A stretch of DNA of 64,000 nt, taken from contig BPHB01000001.1 in assembly GCA_026003335.1 (NCBI GenBank), positions 1,262,591 to 1,326,590 on the forward strand, in the 5' to 3' direction. Below, piece by piece: positions 44,817-54,150 of this stretch; position 1 is the first letter of the stretch, and each line of letters opens with the position of its first letter. Position numbers and translations under genes: made by a program. Below the pieces are notes generated by a model. It was not told the DNA's origin, did no database searches, and was given only the letters and a program-made list of their open reading frames with translations. This stretch comes from Chitinophagales bacterium (GTDB lineage Bacteria > Bacteroidota > Bacteroidia > Chitinophagales > CAIOSU01).

Positions 44817-46400
44817 TTATCGCAGACTCTTACTCATAATGTGTATCCACGCATCATGAAATTCGGGATTTTCTTCACGCAATTTGTAGAGGTCCTTCAG
44901 TCCTTCTTTGATAGACTTGGGCTGAGCAATATAGACATAATACCACTTGCGTTTTTTATCATACACCACTCCGGCATCATATCCTCGTTTTTTCAGGTCT
45001 TCCTGGAAGTTATAGGAATTTTCTTCAATGCGGAATGAGCCGACAACAAGGAAATAATCACCCAGTTCCGGACCCCGTTTTACTTCCAGGTCTTCTTCCT
45101 GTACAATACGGGTGCGCTCTTCGGTCATTTCATTTTCTATATCCTTCACTTTTGATTTAGCCTGCTCTATAGATTTTTGCATTTCTTCTTTTTGCTTCTT
45201 CAGCTCTTCCAGTTCCTTACGCATTTTTTCCACCTCTTTGCCTATTGGGCTACTGGGAGCAGAAAGTGCACCGGACTGAAGCAGTTCGGCCAGAGTGCTG
45301 TCATCCACACTAATCTCCATGGTATTGATGGTGTATTCCAGTGAATCCATCCGGTATTGCATGTCTGTAATCCGGTTGGTGAGTGAATCAATTGTATTCT
45401 GCAGGCTGTCCTGTTGATTTTGGGCTGCACTGAAGAGTGAATCCTGCTGCATGAGCCGTTGCCTGAGTTCTTCCAGTTCTTTTCTGGTAGCTGCATCCTT
45501 GCGTGTGCCGAAAATTATACCTACCAGTATCTCATGGGTTCCCTGAGTATAGTTATGAATATCATTCAGAGGCAGATCATAGGCATAGCCAATTTTCACT
45601 GCATCGTGCACTTTAAATCCGCCTCCTATGGTGACACCATAGTCATAGCGGTAAAGACCGCTAACCCATATCCAGTCTTTAAATCCAATGAGCAGGCCTG
45701 GTTCAATTTGCCAGTTCAGAGCTTCGGTCATGCGGGCAAGTACCATGGGTTCCAGAATAAATTTCTCACCGGCAAATTTGAAACGGTTGGATAGTATGCC
45801 CATATACTGGCGATTGGGCTCAAACAGAGTGGTAGGTTCTGACTTATTCAGATATTGCAAGTCAGTGGCATATACGGACAGAGCTGAAAGACCTAAAGAA
45901 AGATTCAGGTAGGGTCCTTTCGCGGCAAAATAGTGTAAGCCGGCCGAGCCATCAAACACCAAGCCCTTATCACCCTGCAATTCCGGATCATCCGGGTCTT
46001 TGATAAAATGTTTACTCCAGTCAAAGCGATATTGCTGAATTCCGGCAGCCAATCCGATGGATATTTTATGCACGTTGTTTTTTGTGGTGATATGGTAAGC
46101 ATAGCTTATATTCCCCCCCCATGTATTGATTCCGCTGAGCACATCATTAAAAACATATACGCCTACACCGCCTTTTTTGAAACCTACATCAAAACTGATG
46201 GCGCGGGTTTCCGGTGCACTGGGAAAATCTACCCATTGCTTGCGGTACATAAGATACAATTCCGGATTGCCGTTAAAACCCGTTCGTGCTGGATTGTGTA
46301 CATACCGGTTGTCAAAATTCAGGGAATAAAGCGGCACATGCTGGGCAAAACCCAAAACAACTTCACCAATCAAGGCGCAAATAAAAACTGCTTTTTTCAT
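44817..46400 (-). CDS. PorP/SprF-family T9SS membrane protein with coiled coil and SPOR-like domain
   Basis: A 527-residue protein in three parts. Signal peptide (1-19) and a PorP/SprF beta-barrel (about 20-305), with the opening L-Y-S-L-N-F-D-N-R-Y-V-H-N-P-A-R-T-G (24-41) typical of the family. A Gln/Leu/Asp-rich coiled coil follows (about 308-450). The last 75 residues (Y-F-L-V-V-G-S-F-R ... Y-V-Y-I-A-Q) read as a SPOR-like domain, a fold that binds denuded peptidoglycan glycans. PorP/SprF proteins hold type B T9SS cargo at the surface. It lies directly after the type B adhesin gene. Normal family members are about 300 residues, so the tail is an addition. Confidence 0.85.
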   Translation of the reverse strand: MKKAVFICALIGEVVLGFAQHVPLYSLNFDNRYVHNPARTGFNGNPELYLMYRKQWVDFPSAPETRAISFDVGFKKGGVGVYVFNDVLSGINTWGGNISYAYHITTKNNVHKISIGLAAGIQQYRFDWSKHFIKDPDDPELQGDKGLVFDGSAGLHYFAAKGPYLNLSLGLSALSVYATDLQYLNKSEPTTLFEPNRQYMGILSNRFKFAGEKFILEPMVLARMTEALNWQIEPGLLIGFKDWIWVSGLYRYDYGVTIGGGFKVHDAVKIGYAYDLPLNDIHNYTQGTHEILVGIIFGTRKDAATRKELEELRQRLMQQDSLFSAAQNQQDSLQNTIDSLTNRITDMQYRMDSLEYTINTMEISVDDSTLAELLQSGALSAPSSPIGKEVEKMRKELEELKKQKEEMQKSIEQAKSKVKDIENEMTEERTRIVQEEDLEVKRGPELGDYFLVVGSFRIEENSYNFQEDLKKRGYDAGVVYDKKRKWYYVYIAQPKSIKEGLKDLYKLREENPEFHDAWIHIMSKSLR

Positions 46401-46526
46401 GTGTTTTTTATTTTATGTTTATCAAGCCGGCACTTGCAGCAGGCCGGTTTATAAGCCTGCCCGACCATAATGACTTCTTCCAGTTTATGGTATGCTCTTT
46501 TGTTCATACCTGATGTATCAACCTTC

Positions 46527-49500
46527 TCATCTGAGAACCGACACCGCACCTTTATAAATTTTTGAAGATGCTTCAAATTTTATTACATAGAAATAGGTTC
46601 CCTGTGGCAGTTCCTTCCCGTCATGGGTGCCATCCCAGGAATTATCATACCCTTTTCTCTGATAGACCAGTGTTCCCCAGCGATCAAAAATCAACACCTC
46701 TGCATCCGGATAAGTGAGAATGTTTTCCACGAACCAGTAATCATTCTTGCCGTCACCGTTGGGAGTAATAACCGTAGTGGCACGCAACAGATAATCTTCT
46801 TCAACATTTACAACCACCGTGGCTGTATTCTGACAACCATTTGAATCTGTTACCAGCACAGTGTAGGTAGTAGTAACCAGGGGAGTTACCAGTGGATTCT
46901 GTTCGGTGATATTGAGGGTAGGATCCGGAGGATCTGCCGTCCATTGATAGGATATGCCACCCGTTGCAAAAAGCTGTACCGGATAACCCTTGCTTACTGT
47001 GGTGTCGGGACCAGCCGTGACAACAGGCAACGGCCATACGATTACTTCCTGACAGGTATCATCCACACATCCAAACTGGTCAGTAGCAGTAACGCAATAA
47101 ATCCCGCTGGTTGAAACAGTGATGGATTGGGTTACTTCATTTGTATTCCATTGATAGGTATAAGTTCGAGTGACCGGGAAAGGCTGAGCAACCAGGTCAA
47201 CACTTCCACCCTCACAGAATGTCACTATGCTTTGCGGTATTATTACTACCTCCGGCAACTGATGCACAATCACGGCCTGTACCAGCGAATCACGGCAATT
47301 CTTATCTGTTTGAATTACCAATGATACTGCATATGTGCCAGGCGCATCATAAACGTGATAAGTATTTTTATCAAAAGAGGCTCCGCCATCGCCAAAGTTC
47401 CAGATATTATACAGAATAGAGCCGTCATTGATTTGTGTAGTGTTGGTAAAAAATACTGTATCTCCGTCACAGACATTGGAAGCAGTAAAAGTAATATCTG
47501 GCATGTCATGCACAATTACATTTCTGGTTTTTGTATCTGTACATCCCGAATCGCTTATTGCGGTAAGGGTTACTGAAAACACTCCACCAGTACCATATAC
47601 ATGACTGGGCTCTTCATCTATGGAGTTAAAGCTGTCACCGAAATCCCACACGTAACTTAGCGCTCCGGAAGCTATGGACGACAGATTGGTGAATCGTGTA
47701 GTATCATTTTCACAAACTTCGGTTGCAATGAAGTTGGCTGTTGGAGTCGGGTAAACGGTTAAATCTTTGGTGATTATATCTACGCATCCAGCATCCGAAG
47801 TGGCTGTCAGTTCTACTTGATATATTCCGATAGAAGAATATACGTGTATAGGATTGGTGGCAGTATCCGTTCCGTTATCGCCAAAATGCCAGTTATAGGT
47901 AACTGTGCCAAAGGCAATAGTTGTCAGATTGGAGAACAGCACATCTTTATTGAAGCAGGCAATGGCTGTACTGAAGTCTGCATCAGGAAGCGGATATACA
48001 ATCAATGTATTGCTAAAGGTATCAGCGCAACCTTCACTTGAGTTGGCTATAAGGGTTACCGTAAATATGCCGGAGCTGTCATAAACATGGGTGGGATTAA
48101 TATCTGTTGAAGAAGAACCATCGCCAAAATCCCATTGATAGGCCAGCGCACCAAGCAGATTACTGTCAACCGACCAGGTTGCATTGGTAAAAAGTACCGG
48201 CTCACCAAAACATACGTCCGGGGCATTATAGTCGGCTACAGGAAAGGCATTTACCCTTAATGTCTTCACGATTGAATCGGTGCATCCGTTCTGATTTGTT
48301 ATCCGAATGCGTGTGGCAATATCACCCACAGCCGCTACATTTACCGAAGCATTACCGGGCGAAAAAGGACCTGCATCGTAGGAGCCGTTATTGTAAAAAT
48401 CCAATTGATAGTAGGCGGCCGAATCATATCCGGTTGAATTATCAATGACGACATTGTTGAATCCGAAACATGCAGGCAAGATATCAAAATCAGCTATGGG
48501 CTGCAACAGCACCGAAACAGGCTTCACAACCGTATCGCGGCATCCGTTATCGGAAGTAACAATCAGGGTGACACTGTATGTGCCTGTGTCAGCGTACTGA
48601 TGCAGCGGGTTGTCCAGAACGCTAACATTGCCATCGCCAAAGTTCCAGCTAAAGTTCATTTGTCCGCCCGTCAGTGAGGAGGTATTAACAAACTGAGTAG
48701 AGCGCCCTTCGCATACGTTGGGTGCCGTGAAGTTAGCCGCAGGCATGGGATATACCACCACATCTTGCTGCGCGGAGGCCACACAGCCATCAGAGGTGGT
48801 AACAGTGAGGGCAACAGTATAAGTGCCGGCCGAAAAGTACAAATGTTTAGGATTCACAGAAGAAGAAAAGTTGCCATCACCAAAATTCCATTGATAGGTC
48901 AACCCCGGACCGGAAGAACTGTCTTGAAAAGAAACGCTGTCACCAAAGCAAACATTGGCAGCGGAAAAGGCAGCCATTGCCCCCGGATATACCACAGCAG
49001 TTTTGCTGATCACATCGTTGCATCCCTTATCAGAAGTAACTGTCAACGTTACGGTGTATGCACCATCAGCCTGGTAATTATGCATCGGATGGGTAAGGTT
49101 GGAAGTGGAAGAACCATCGCCAAAATCCCAGTTGTAAATCATAAAGCCGGCAGACAACGTGCTGGTGTTTATAAATTGAGATGAGGTGCCCAGACAGGCC
49201 GGAGACACATTAAAGTCAGCCACCGGAATTGCATAGGCAGTGACGGCCTTGATTATGGAGTCCACGCAACCCTGAGCCGATGTTGCGGTCAACTTTACAT
49301 TATATACCCCCGCAGAGGCGTAGGCATGCGTTGGATGCTGGGCAGAAGAACCTGCAGCATCGCCAAAATCCCACTGGTAAGACAGAGTGCCCGAAGAAAT
49401 AGAAGAGGTATTGGTAAACACCACATTATCTCCGGTACACGCATTAGTAAAATCAAAATCCGGTACAGGAGAAGGATAAACAGTAACAGGAGCGCTGCTG

Positions 49501-51413
49501 GAGCTCACACATCCATTTGTTGTAGACACAAAAAGCATAACCGTATAGGTACCCGCTGCTACGTATGTATGGGTGGTGCTCACCCCGCTGCCACTGCCAC
49601 CATCCCCGAAATCCCACGTATAAACTGCCCCGCCAGCTACTCCGTTGAAAGAGGCTGCAGCACCCTGACATATGGCACTAGCAGTGAAACTGGCATCCGG
49701 CAGAGCATCTACAGTAACTGTTTTGGAAACGGATGCGCGGCATCCAAGCGGAGAAATGACTTCAAGGGTAACAGTATAAGAGCCGGCAGCAAGGTAGGTG
49801 TGTTGTGGATCCTTCGTGGATGAAGTATTTCCATCACCAAAACTCCATGAATAGGTTGCTACATTGCCTGTTGTTGAATCTCTGAATTGGGTAGGTAATC
49901 CAACACAAGCTGCTGAAAACGTAAAGTCAGGTACCGGAACAGTACCGCTTACAAACACCGTGTAAGATGTGGTATCTGAACATCCCAGAAACACATTGGT
50001 GGTGATGAGGGTAACCATTTGACTGCCGGCTGCGCTCCACGTTACCTCAATCTGATTGGTAGATTGCCCTTGATTTATTGTGCCCCCCGAAACTGTCCAG
50101 TGATAGGTAACACCGGCAATTACGGAAGAAAAATAGGTTGCTGTTGTACTGACACACACAGTATCGGGCCCGTATATATCCGGTGACTGACGATAGATCA
50201 TCGGACTCATGGTCACAGCATATAACTCAGAGGTTTTCTCTGTGTGTATTGATCCCGAGGCGCCATTCTGCGAGGCGGTCGTACCACAGCATCCACCTGT
50301 TCCGCCATTTACCGAAAAGGTTCCGCTCAGGGATGCGCTGTTGGAATAGAAGGCTTTTATACGGCCGCCACCGCCACCGCCCCCACCTCCAAAACCCGGA
50401 GTCAGCGTGGGATCACTGCCTCCATTTCCTCCGTTGGCAATAGCCTGTCCGCTCACACTCAACTCCCGTGCCTGTATGAGTATACCTCCTCCGGAGCCTC
50501 CTCCTGTACCCTGTTGGTTAGCAGTATCTATTTTACCGGATAACCCGCTTACATTCAGCACTCCGGAAATTTCCACGTCAAATCCCGTTAATGTAAGCAT
50601 ACCGCCTCCGTTACCGCCCGTAGAATCTATTCCGCCTCCGCCACCTGACCCCATCTGAATACCGACACTGGTTGCACTGCCATAAGTTGATCCTGCCGGG
50701 GATGCCGGAGAGGTGTTGTATCCACCGAGTCCTCCATTGCCACCATATCCGCCACCGGATGCGCCATCTCCTGCATTAGCAGAACCCGTTCCTCCGCCAC
50801 TGCCTGAGCCGGCATTTCCTCCGGCAAGCCCGCCAGCGGCTCCTTTCCCTACCCCATTAATGAATCCATCTATTTTTATTTTGTTTGAGTTGATTGTAAG
50901 GCCTACTCCATCTATCAGGTTTACTGTAGCTCCGGGCTGAACTTCAAACCAGTCATAATCAAGTGAAGCAAATAAGGTGGTCACCGTAGGAGCTGTAATG
51001 ATCAGGGTAGAAGGGAATGTGCCACTAAAGTCCGTAGCCGGAGATGCAGCCGGATTTCCTGAAAAGAAGTAAATCTTCGTTACCGAATAGGGCAGTACTT
51101 CCGGAACCAGCACCCATATTCGGGTATCGGTAGTATTCATGCCCGACTCAATGTAATATTTCAGCAGATTCACACCTTCACAATCTGTGGAAAAGCGTAT
51201 ATCTGCTCCTGAAGGCTGCATCAAACCATTTGATACAAGATCGGCCGTGTTGATGTGAAAAAGAAACTGCTCGTTGGTATAGGTAATCCCCTGGTGTTCG
51301 GAAATCTCCAGAACAGACGCGTATTGCCAGGCTGTAAGCTGTCCTTTTACTTCGGGTATCCAAAACAGAGCTAAACAGCAAAACAATAACAAAAATTTTA
51401 ATACACTTTTCAT
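46527..51413 (-). CDS. giant PKD-repeat adhesin with T9SS type B (CHU_C) sorting domain
   Basis: A 1628-residue surface protein. In order: signal peptide (1-24); a DUF2341-like beta domain (about 25-140); a glycine-rich stretch (189-390) with runs up to nine glycines; an Ig-like unit; ten clear PKD repeats plus one degenerate unit (about 493-1388), with the core W-x-F-G-D-G ... H-x-Y ... G-x-Y-x-V-x-L; two Ig-like units; and the gliding-motility C-terminal domain (1545-1628) with T-P-N-G-D-G-K-N-D and F-D-R-W-G. The last is the type B T9SS signal. The PorP/SprF gene follows 126 bases downstream. Adhesion is inferred; no binding specificity can be read. Confidence 0.92.
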   Translation of the reverse strand: MKSVLKFLLLFCCLALFWIPEVKGQLTAWQYASVLEISEHQGITYTNEQFLFHINTADLVSNGLMQPSGADIRFSTDCEGVNLLKYYIESGMNTTDTRIWVLVPEVLPYSVTKIYFFSGNPAASPATDFSGTFPSTLIITAPTVTTLFASLDYDWFEVQPGATVNLIDGVGLTINSNKIKIDGFINGVGKGAAGGLAGGNAGSGSGGGTGSANAGDGASGGGYGGNGGLGGYNTSPASPAGSTYGSATSVGIQMGSGGGGGIDSTGGNGGGMLTLTGFDVEISGVLNVSGLSGKIDTANQQGTGGGSGGGILIQARELSVSGQAIANGGNGGSDPTLTPGFGGGGGGGGGRIKAFYSNSASLSGTFSVNGGTGGCCGTTASQNGASGSIHTEKTSELYAVTMSPMIYRQSPDIYGPDTVCVSTTATYFSSVIAGVTYHWTVSGGTINQGQSTNQIEVTWSAAGSQMVTLITTNVFLGCSDTTSYTVFVSGTVPVPDFTFSAACVGLPTQFRDSTTGNVATYSWSFGDGNTSSTKDPQHTYLAAGSYTVTLEVISPLGCRASVSKTVTVDALPDASFTASAICQGAAASFNGVAGGAVYTWDFGDGGSGSGVSTTHTYVAAGTYTVMLFVSTTNGCVSSSSAPVTVYPSPVPDFDFTNACTGDNVVFTNTSSISSGTLSYQWDFGDAAGSSAQHPTHAYASAGVYNVKLTATSAQGCVDSIIKAVTAYAIPVADFNVSPACLGTSSQFINTSTLSAGFMIYNWDFGDGSSTSNLTHPMHNYQADGAYTVTLTVTSDKGCNDVISKTAVVYPGAMAAFSAANVCFGDSVSFQDSSSGPGLTYQWNFGDGNFSSSVNPKHLYFSAGTYTVALTVTTSDGCVASAQQDVVVYPMPAANFTAPNVCEGRSTQFVNTSSLTGGQMNFSWNFGDGNVSVLDNPLHQYADTGTYSVTLIVTSDNGCRDTVVKPVSVLLQPIADFDILPACFGFNNVVIDNSTGYDSAAYYQLDFYNNGSYDAGPFSPGNASVNVAAVGDIATRIRITNQNGCTDSIVKTLRVNAFPVADYNAPDVCFGEPVLFTNATWSVDSNLLGALAYQWDFGDGSSSTDINPTHVYDSSGIFTVTLIANSSEGCADTFSNTLIVYPLPDADFSTAIACFNKDVLFSNLTTIAFGTVTYNWHFGDNGTDTATNPIHVYSSIGIYQVELTATSDAGCVDIITKDLTVYPTPTANFIATEVCENDTTRFTNLSSIASGALSYVWDFGDSFNSIDEEPSHVYGTGGVFSVTLTAISDSGCTDTKTRNVIVHDMPDITFTASNVCDGDTVFFTNTTQINDGSILYNIWNFGDGGASFDKNTYHVYDAPGTYAVSLVIQTDKNCRDSLVQAVIVHQLPEVVIIPQSIVTFCEGGSVDLVAQPFPVTRTYTYQWNTNEVTQSITVSTSGIYCVTATDQFGCVDDTCQEVIVWPLPVVTAGPDTTVSKGYPVQLFATGGISYQWTADPPDPTLNITEQNPLVTPLVTTTYTVLVTDSNGCQNTATVVVNVEEDYLLRATTVITPNGDGKNDYWFVENILTYPDAEVLIFDRWGTLVYQRKGYDNSWDGTHDGKELPQGTYFYVIKFEASSKIYKGAVSVLR
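47250..49937 (-). repeat. array of 11 PKD repeats (protein level)
   Basis: Units of about 80 codons. Ten keep W-x-F-G-D; the eighth is degenerate, reading Y-Q-L-D-F-Y-N-N-G in place of the W-x-F-G-D core. Each unit opens with F-x-x-x-x-x-C-x-G or a close variant and ends with an x-G-C segment, so paired cysteines may close each unit. Confidence 0.85.
50244..50849 (-). repeat. glycine-rich low-complexity region of the adhesin
   Basis: Codes for residues 189-390, dominated by Gly with Ser, Ala and Asn, including G-F-G-G-G-G-G-G-G-G-G (340-350). On the plus strand it appears as CCG/CCT/CCA runs, which create spurious proline-rich frames. The high GC distinguishes it from flanking DNA. Confidence 0.8.
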
Positions 51414-51452
51414 AAAACGCTTTTTTGCGAGTTAGAACATATCAATTGCGGT

Positions 51453-51460
51453 CAAATCTA
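51453..51460 (-). promoter_or_regulatory. -7 promoter element for the PKD adhesin gene
   Basis: On the minus strand TAGATTTG matches TAnnTTTG, 40 bases before the adhesin start codon. No TTG at the usual -33 position. Confidence 0.5.
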
Positions 51461-51516
51461 TAACTTGCCGGACGAATTGCTCCGTATTTTGCCAACAGTC
51501 CGGCATTTTGCTATAT

Positions 51517-51534
51517 TCAAATGTGGACATTTGA
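51517..51534. promoter_or_regulatory. inverted repeat between divergent adhesin and M1 genes
   Basis: TCAAATGT-GG-ACATTTGA is a perfect inverted repeat with 8-base arms and a 2-base spacer, the size of a dimeric regulator site. It lies in the 151 bases between the two divergent start codons. The regulator is unknown. Confidence 0.5.
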
Positions 51535-51564
51535 CCTTTTAAAATTTTGACGAAAAATACAGAA

Positions 51565-53997
51565 ATGTTTTTTACTCAAAGAATTTATTACAATAAATCG
51601 TGGCTTCTTTGGATACTCCTGTTCACGGCCACCTTCACCTACAGCCAGCCCAGAAACGGATGTTATGCAGATGATCCGAAAGCTGGTGCACGTGAGAACA
51701 ATTACGATACCCGCCACATTGCTTTGGAGCTTTCTTTTGAACCGGAAAAGGGTAAAGTCATCGGCAAAGTAACGCATACCCTCTATATGGTGCGACAGTA
51801 CACCGACTCTTTGTTTCTGGATGCTCCCGGAATAAAGATTCATCGTGTGCTGCTGAACAACAGCCCTGTACAGTATAGTCAGAATGCAGAGGGTGTCATT
51901 ATCAAAACGGAAATGCCACTGCATCTTCACACTGCATACCAACTTACAATTGAATATGAAGCTCAGCCTCGCAAAGGCATCTACTTTATCGGATGGAATG
52001 ACACTACAGGTTTAGCCCGCAAACAAATCTGGACGCAGGGTCAGGGTACTGACAATCGCTATTGGATACCTTGTTTTGACGACATGAACGACAAGGCAAC
52101 CACAGAAGTTAAAATCCTTTTTAATAAGGAATATCGTGTACTATCCAATGGCTTACTTACGGCTGAGAAAATTCTGAAAGACGGGAACAAGCTCTGGCAT
52201 TACAAGATGCTTCACCCGCACTCTCCGTATCTGATCATGCTTGCCATAGGCAACTACGCAACAGAAAAACGCAGATCAAAAAGTGGTGTGCCGATTGAAT
52301 TATGGTATTATCCCGAAAATCCTGAACGTGTGGAGCCTACTTACCGCTACACAGTGGAAATGATGAACTGGATGGAAAAAGAGTTTGGCGTAGCCTATCC
52401 GTGGGAGAAATACGCTCAGGTGCCTGTACAGGATTTTATATACGGTGCAATGGAAAATACCACAGCTACCGTATTCGGTGATTTTTATTTTATAGATGAC
52501 CGTGCGTTTCTTGACCGCAACTATATCGGCACCAATGCTCATGAGCTTGCCCACCAATGGTTTGGCAATTATGTTACTGCACGGGCACCTGAGCATATCT
52601 GGCTGCAGGAGAGCTTTGCCACGCACTATCAGAAGCATTTTGAACGCAGCATCTTTGGCGAAGATCATTTTCAGTGGAATCGCAGACTTGAACTGCAGGG
52701 GGTTTTATCTGCTGCCAAACGAAACAATAATCCTATAGTGCATACAGGAGCGGGCACCGAGCGCATTTATCAAAAAGGCTCCCTGGTGCTGGATATGCTG
52801 AGATATCTATTGAAAGATGATGAATATAACCGTGCCCTGTATCATTATCTGAAACAACATGCTTACAAAAATGTAGATACGCATGATTTTTATATTGCAT
52901 TTCTTGAAACGCTTGGCGTTAATTTAGACTGGTTCTTTAATCAGTGGCTCTATCGCGGAGGGGAACCGGCCTACGCAGTAAATTTTGAAGAACTCTCCAG
53001 CCCTTCCGGACCCTTCTCCCGCTTTACGGTGCAACAGGTGCATGAAACCTCTGACCTGATAGGCCTGTTTAAAATGCCTATCTGGTTTGAAGTGCACTAT
53101 GCAGATGACTCTTACGATCGCAGACAAGTGTGGATAAGCGAGCAAACTCATGTGGTAGATATCCCTAACCCTGAAGGTAAAAAGGTAGCTTTTGCCCTCT
53201 TTGACCCCAATGCGCAAATCATTAAAACCGTTGATTTCCCAAAAGACCTGCAGATGCTTAAAACACAGGCTTCAAAAGCCCCCAATATGATTGACCGCTA
53301 TGATGCCCTCACGGCCCTGGCTGGTTTTTCCTTTGACGATAAAAAAAGCTATCTCTCTGAGCTTTTTGCAAGAGAGCCTTTCTACGCCAATCGTATAGAG
53401 ATTGTCCGACAGGTGGTCAGTCAGATAACTGAAACAGATTACCCGTTAATTCAAAAAATGCTGCATGACCCGCATGCAAAAGTGCGGCTGGCAGTAATAC
53501 AAAATGCTTCATTCATACCGGCTGAGCTGCTGAGCGACTTTGAAAAATTACTTTCTGATTCCTCTTATTGGATAGTGGAAAAGGCTCTGGAAAGGCTTTG
53601 TGAAGTCTTTCCGGAAAACAAAGAAAAATATCTGGCTCTTACCGAAGAGGTTACTGGCATGCATCAGAGCATACGTATAAAATGGCTGGAAATAGCTTGC
53701 ACGCTCAGTCGGGAAAAATATCTTCCTGCCCTGATTGCGTTCACCGGTCCTGCTTACGAATTCCGCACCCGCATCAACGCCATGGAAGCACTCAAACGCT
53801 TGAATTATCTTGATGAATCCCTGGTTGCCCATCTGTTTGACGCAGTATTAAGTGCCAATAACAGACTTGCCGGGCCCGCAAAATCCCTGGTGAAGCATTT
53901 TGCCACGCAAATAGAATATAAAAACATCATAAAAGACTACTATAACAAAATGCAGTGGGAAAGCTGGCAGGACGAAATTTTACGCGACCTGTTCTGA
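51565..53997 (+). CDS. M1-family aminopeptidase, secreted
   Basis: An 810-residue zinc metallopeptidase. The N terminus has a signal peptide (about 1-28, ending T-Y-S-Q). The active site is complete: G-A-M-E-N (294-298), H-E-L-A-H (326-330) and the third ligand E349 in Q-E-S-F-A. The C-terminal part from about 560 is made of HEAT-like helices. There is no lipobox and no T9SS domain, so a periplasmic location is inferred, in contrast to the lipoprotein M1 at 31872-34394. The ATG at 51565 is used; a TTG six codons upstream is less likely. It is divergent from the PKD adhesin. Confidence 0.9.
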   Translation: MFFTQRIYYNKSWLLWILLFTATFTYSQPRNGCYADDPKAGARENNYDTRHIALELSFEPEKGKVIGKVTHTLYMVRQYTDSLFLDAPGIKIHRVLLNNSPVQYSQNAEGVIIKTEMPLHLHTAYQLTIEYEAQPRKGIYFIGWNDTTGLARKQIWTQGQGTDNRYWIPCFDDMNDKATTEVKILFNKEYRVLSNGLLTAEKILKDGNKLWHYKMLHPHSPYLIMLAIGNYATEKRRSKSGVPIELWYYPENPERVEPTYRYTVEMMNWMEKEFGVAYPWEKYAQVPVQDFIYGAMENTTATVFGDFYFIDDRAFLDRNYIGTNAHELAHQWFGNYVTARAPEHIWLQESFATHYQKHFERSIFGEDHFQWNRRLELQGVLSAAKRNNNPIVHTGAGTERIYQKGSLVLDMLRYLLKDDEYNRALYHYLKQHAYKNVDTHDFYIAFLETLGVNLDWFFNQWLYRGGEPAYAVNFEELSSPSGPFSRFTVQQVHETSDLIGLFKMPIWFEVHYADDSYDRRQVWISEQTHVVDIPNPEGKKVAFALFDPNAQIIKTVDFPKDLQMLKTQASKAPNMIDRYDALTALAGFSFDDKKSYLSELFAREPFYANRIEIVRQVVSQITETDYPLIQKMLHDPHAKVRLAVIQNASFIPAELLSDFEKLLSDSSYWIVEKALERLCEVFPENKEKYLALTEEVTGMHQSIRIKWLEIACTLSREKYLPALIAFTGPAYEFRTRINAMEALKRLNYLDESLVAHLFDAVLSANNRLAGPAKSLVKHFATQIEYKNIIKDYYNKMQWESWQDEILRDLF

Positions 53998-54150
53998 ATA
54001 CATTATCACTGACCTTCCACTGGGGTAACGTCATTACACAAATGCAACGGAATACAAGAATAACCCTTGCAAAAACCGGTTTCTTTTATAAAGTCAACGG
54101 AGGGGAAAATTTTTGAAACACTACACAGTTCTTGCCTTTCGGCTATACAT

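Noticed and set aside
46397-46468. A 23-codon minus-strand frame with three Cys whose stop overlaps the PorP/SprF start
   Set aside because: At first it looked like a coupled 36-codon gene, but recounting the A run near 46501-46505 breaks the longer frame. The remaining part is too short to support.
49326-49823. A 165-codon plus-strand frame opposite the PKD repeats
   Set aside because: Its repetitive pattern follows from the PKD units on the other strand; no start context or known motif.
42554-50849. Possible CRISPR or DNA-level tandem repeat arrays
   Set aside because: Periodicity is at protein level (about 75-80 codons) with divergent DNA; there are no short identical repeats with unique spacers.
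50183-50940. Proline-rich plus-strand frames opposite the adhesin
   Set aside because: They are antisense shadows of the glycine-rich region (CCG/CCT/CCA runs). The minus-strand frame has a signal peptide, domains and a sorting signal.
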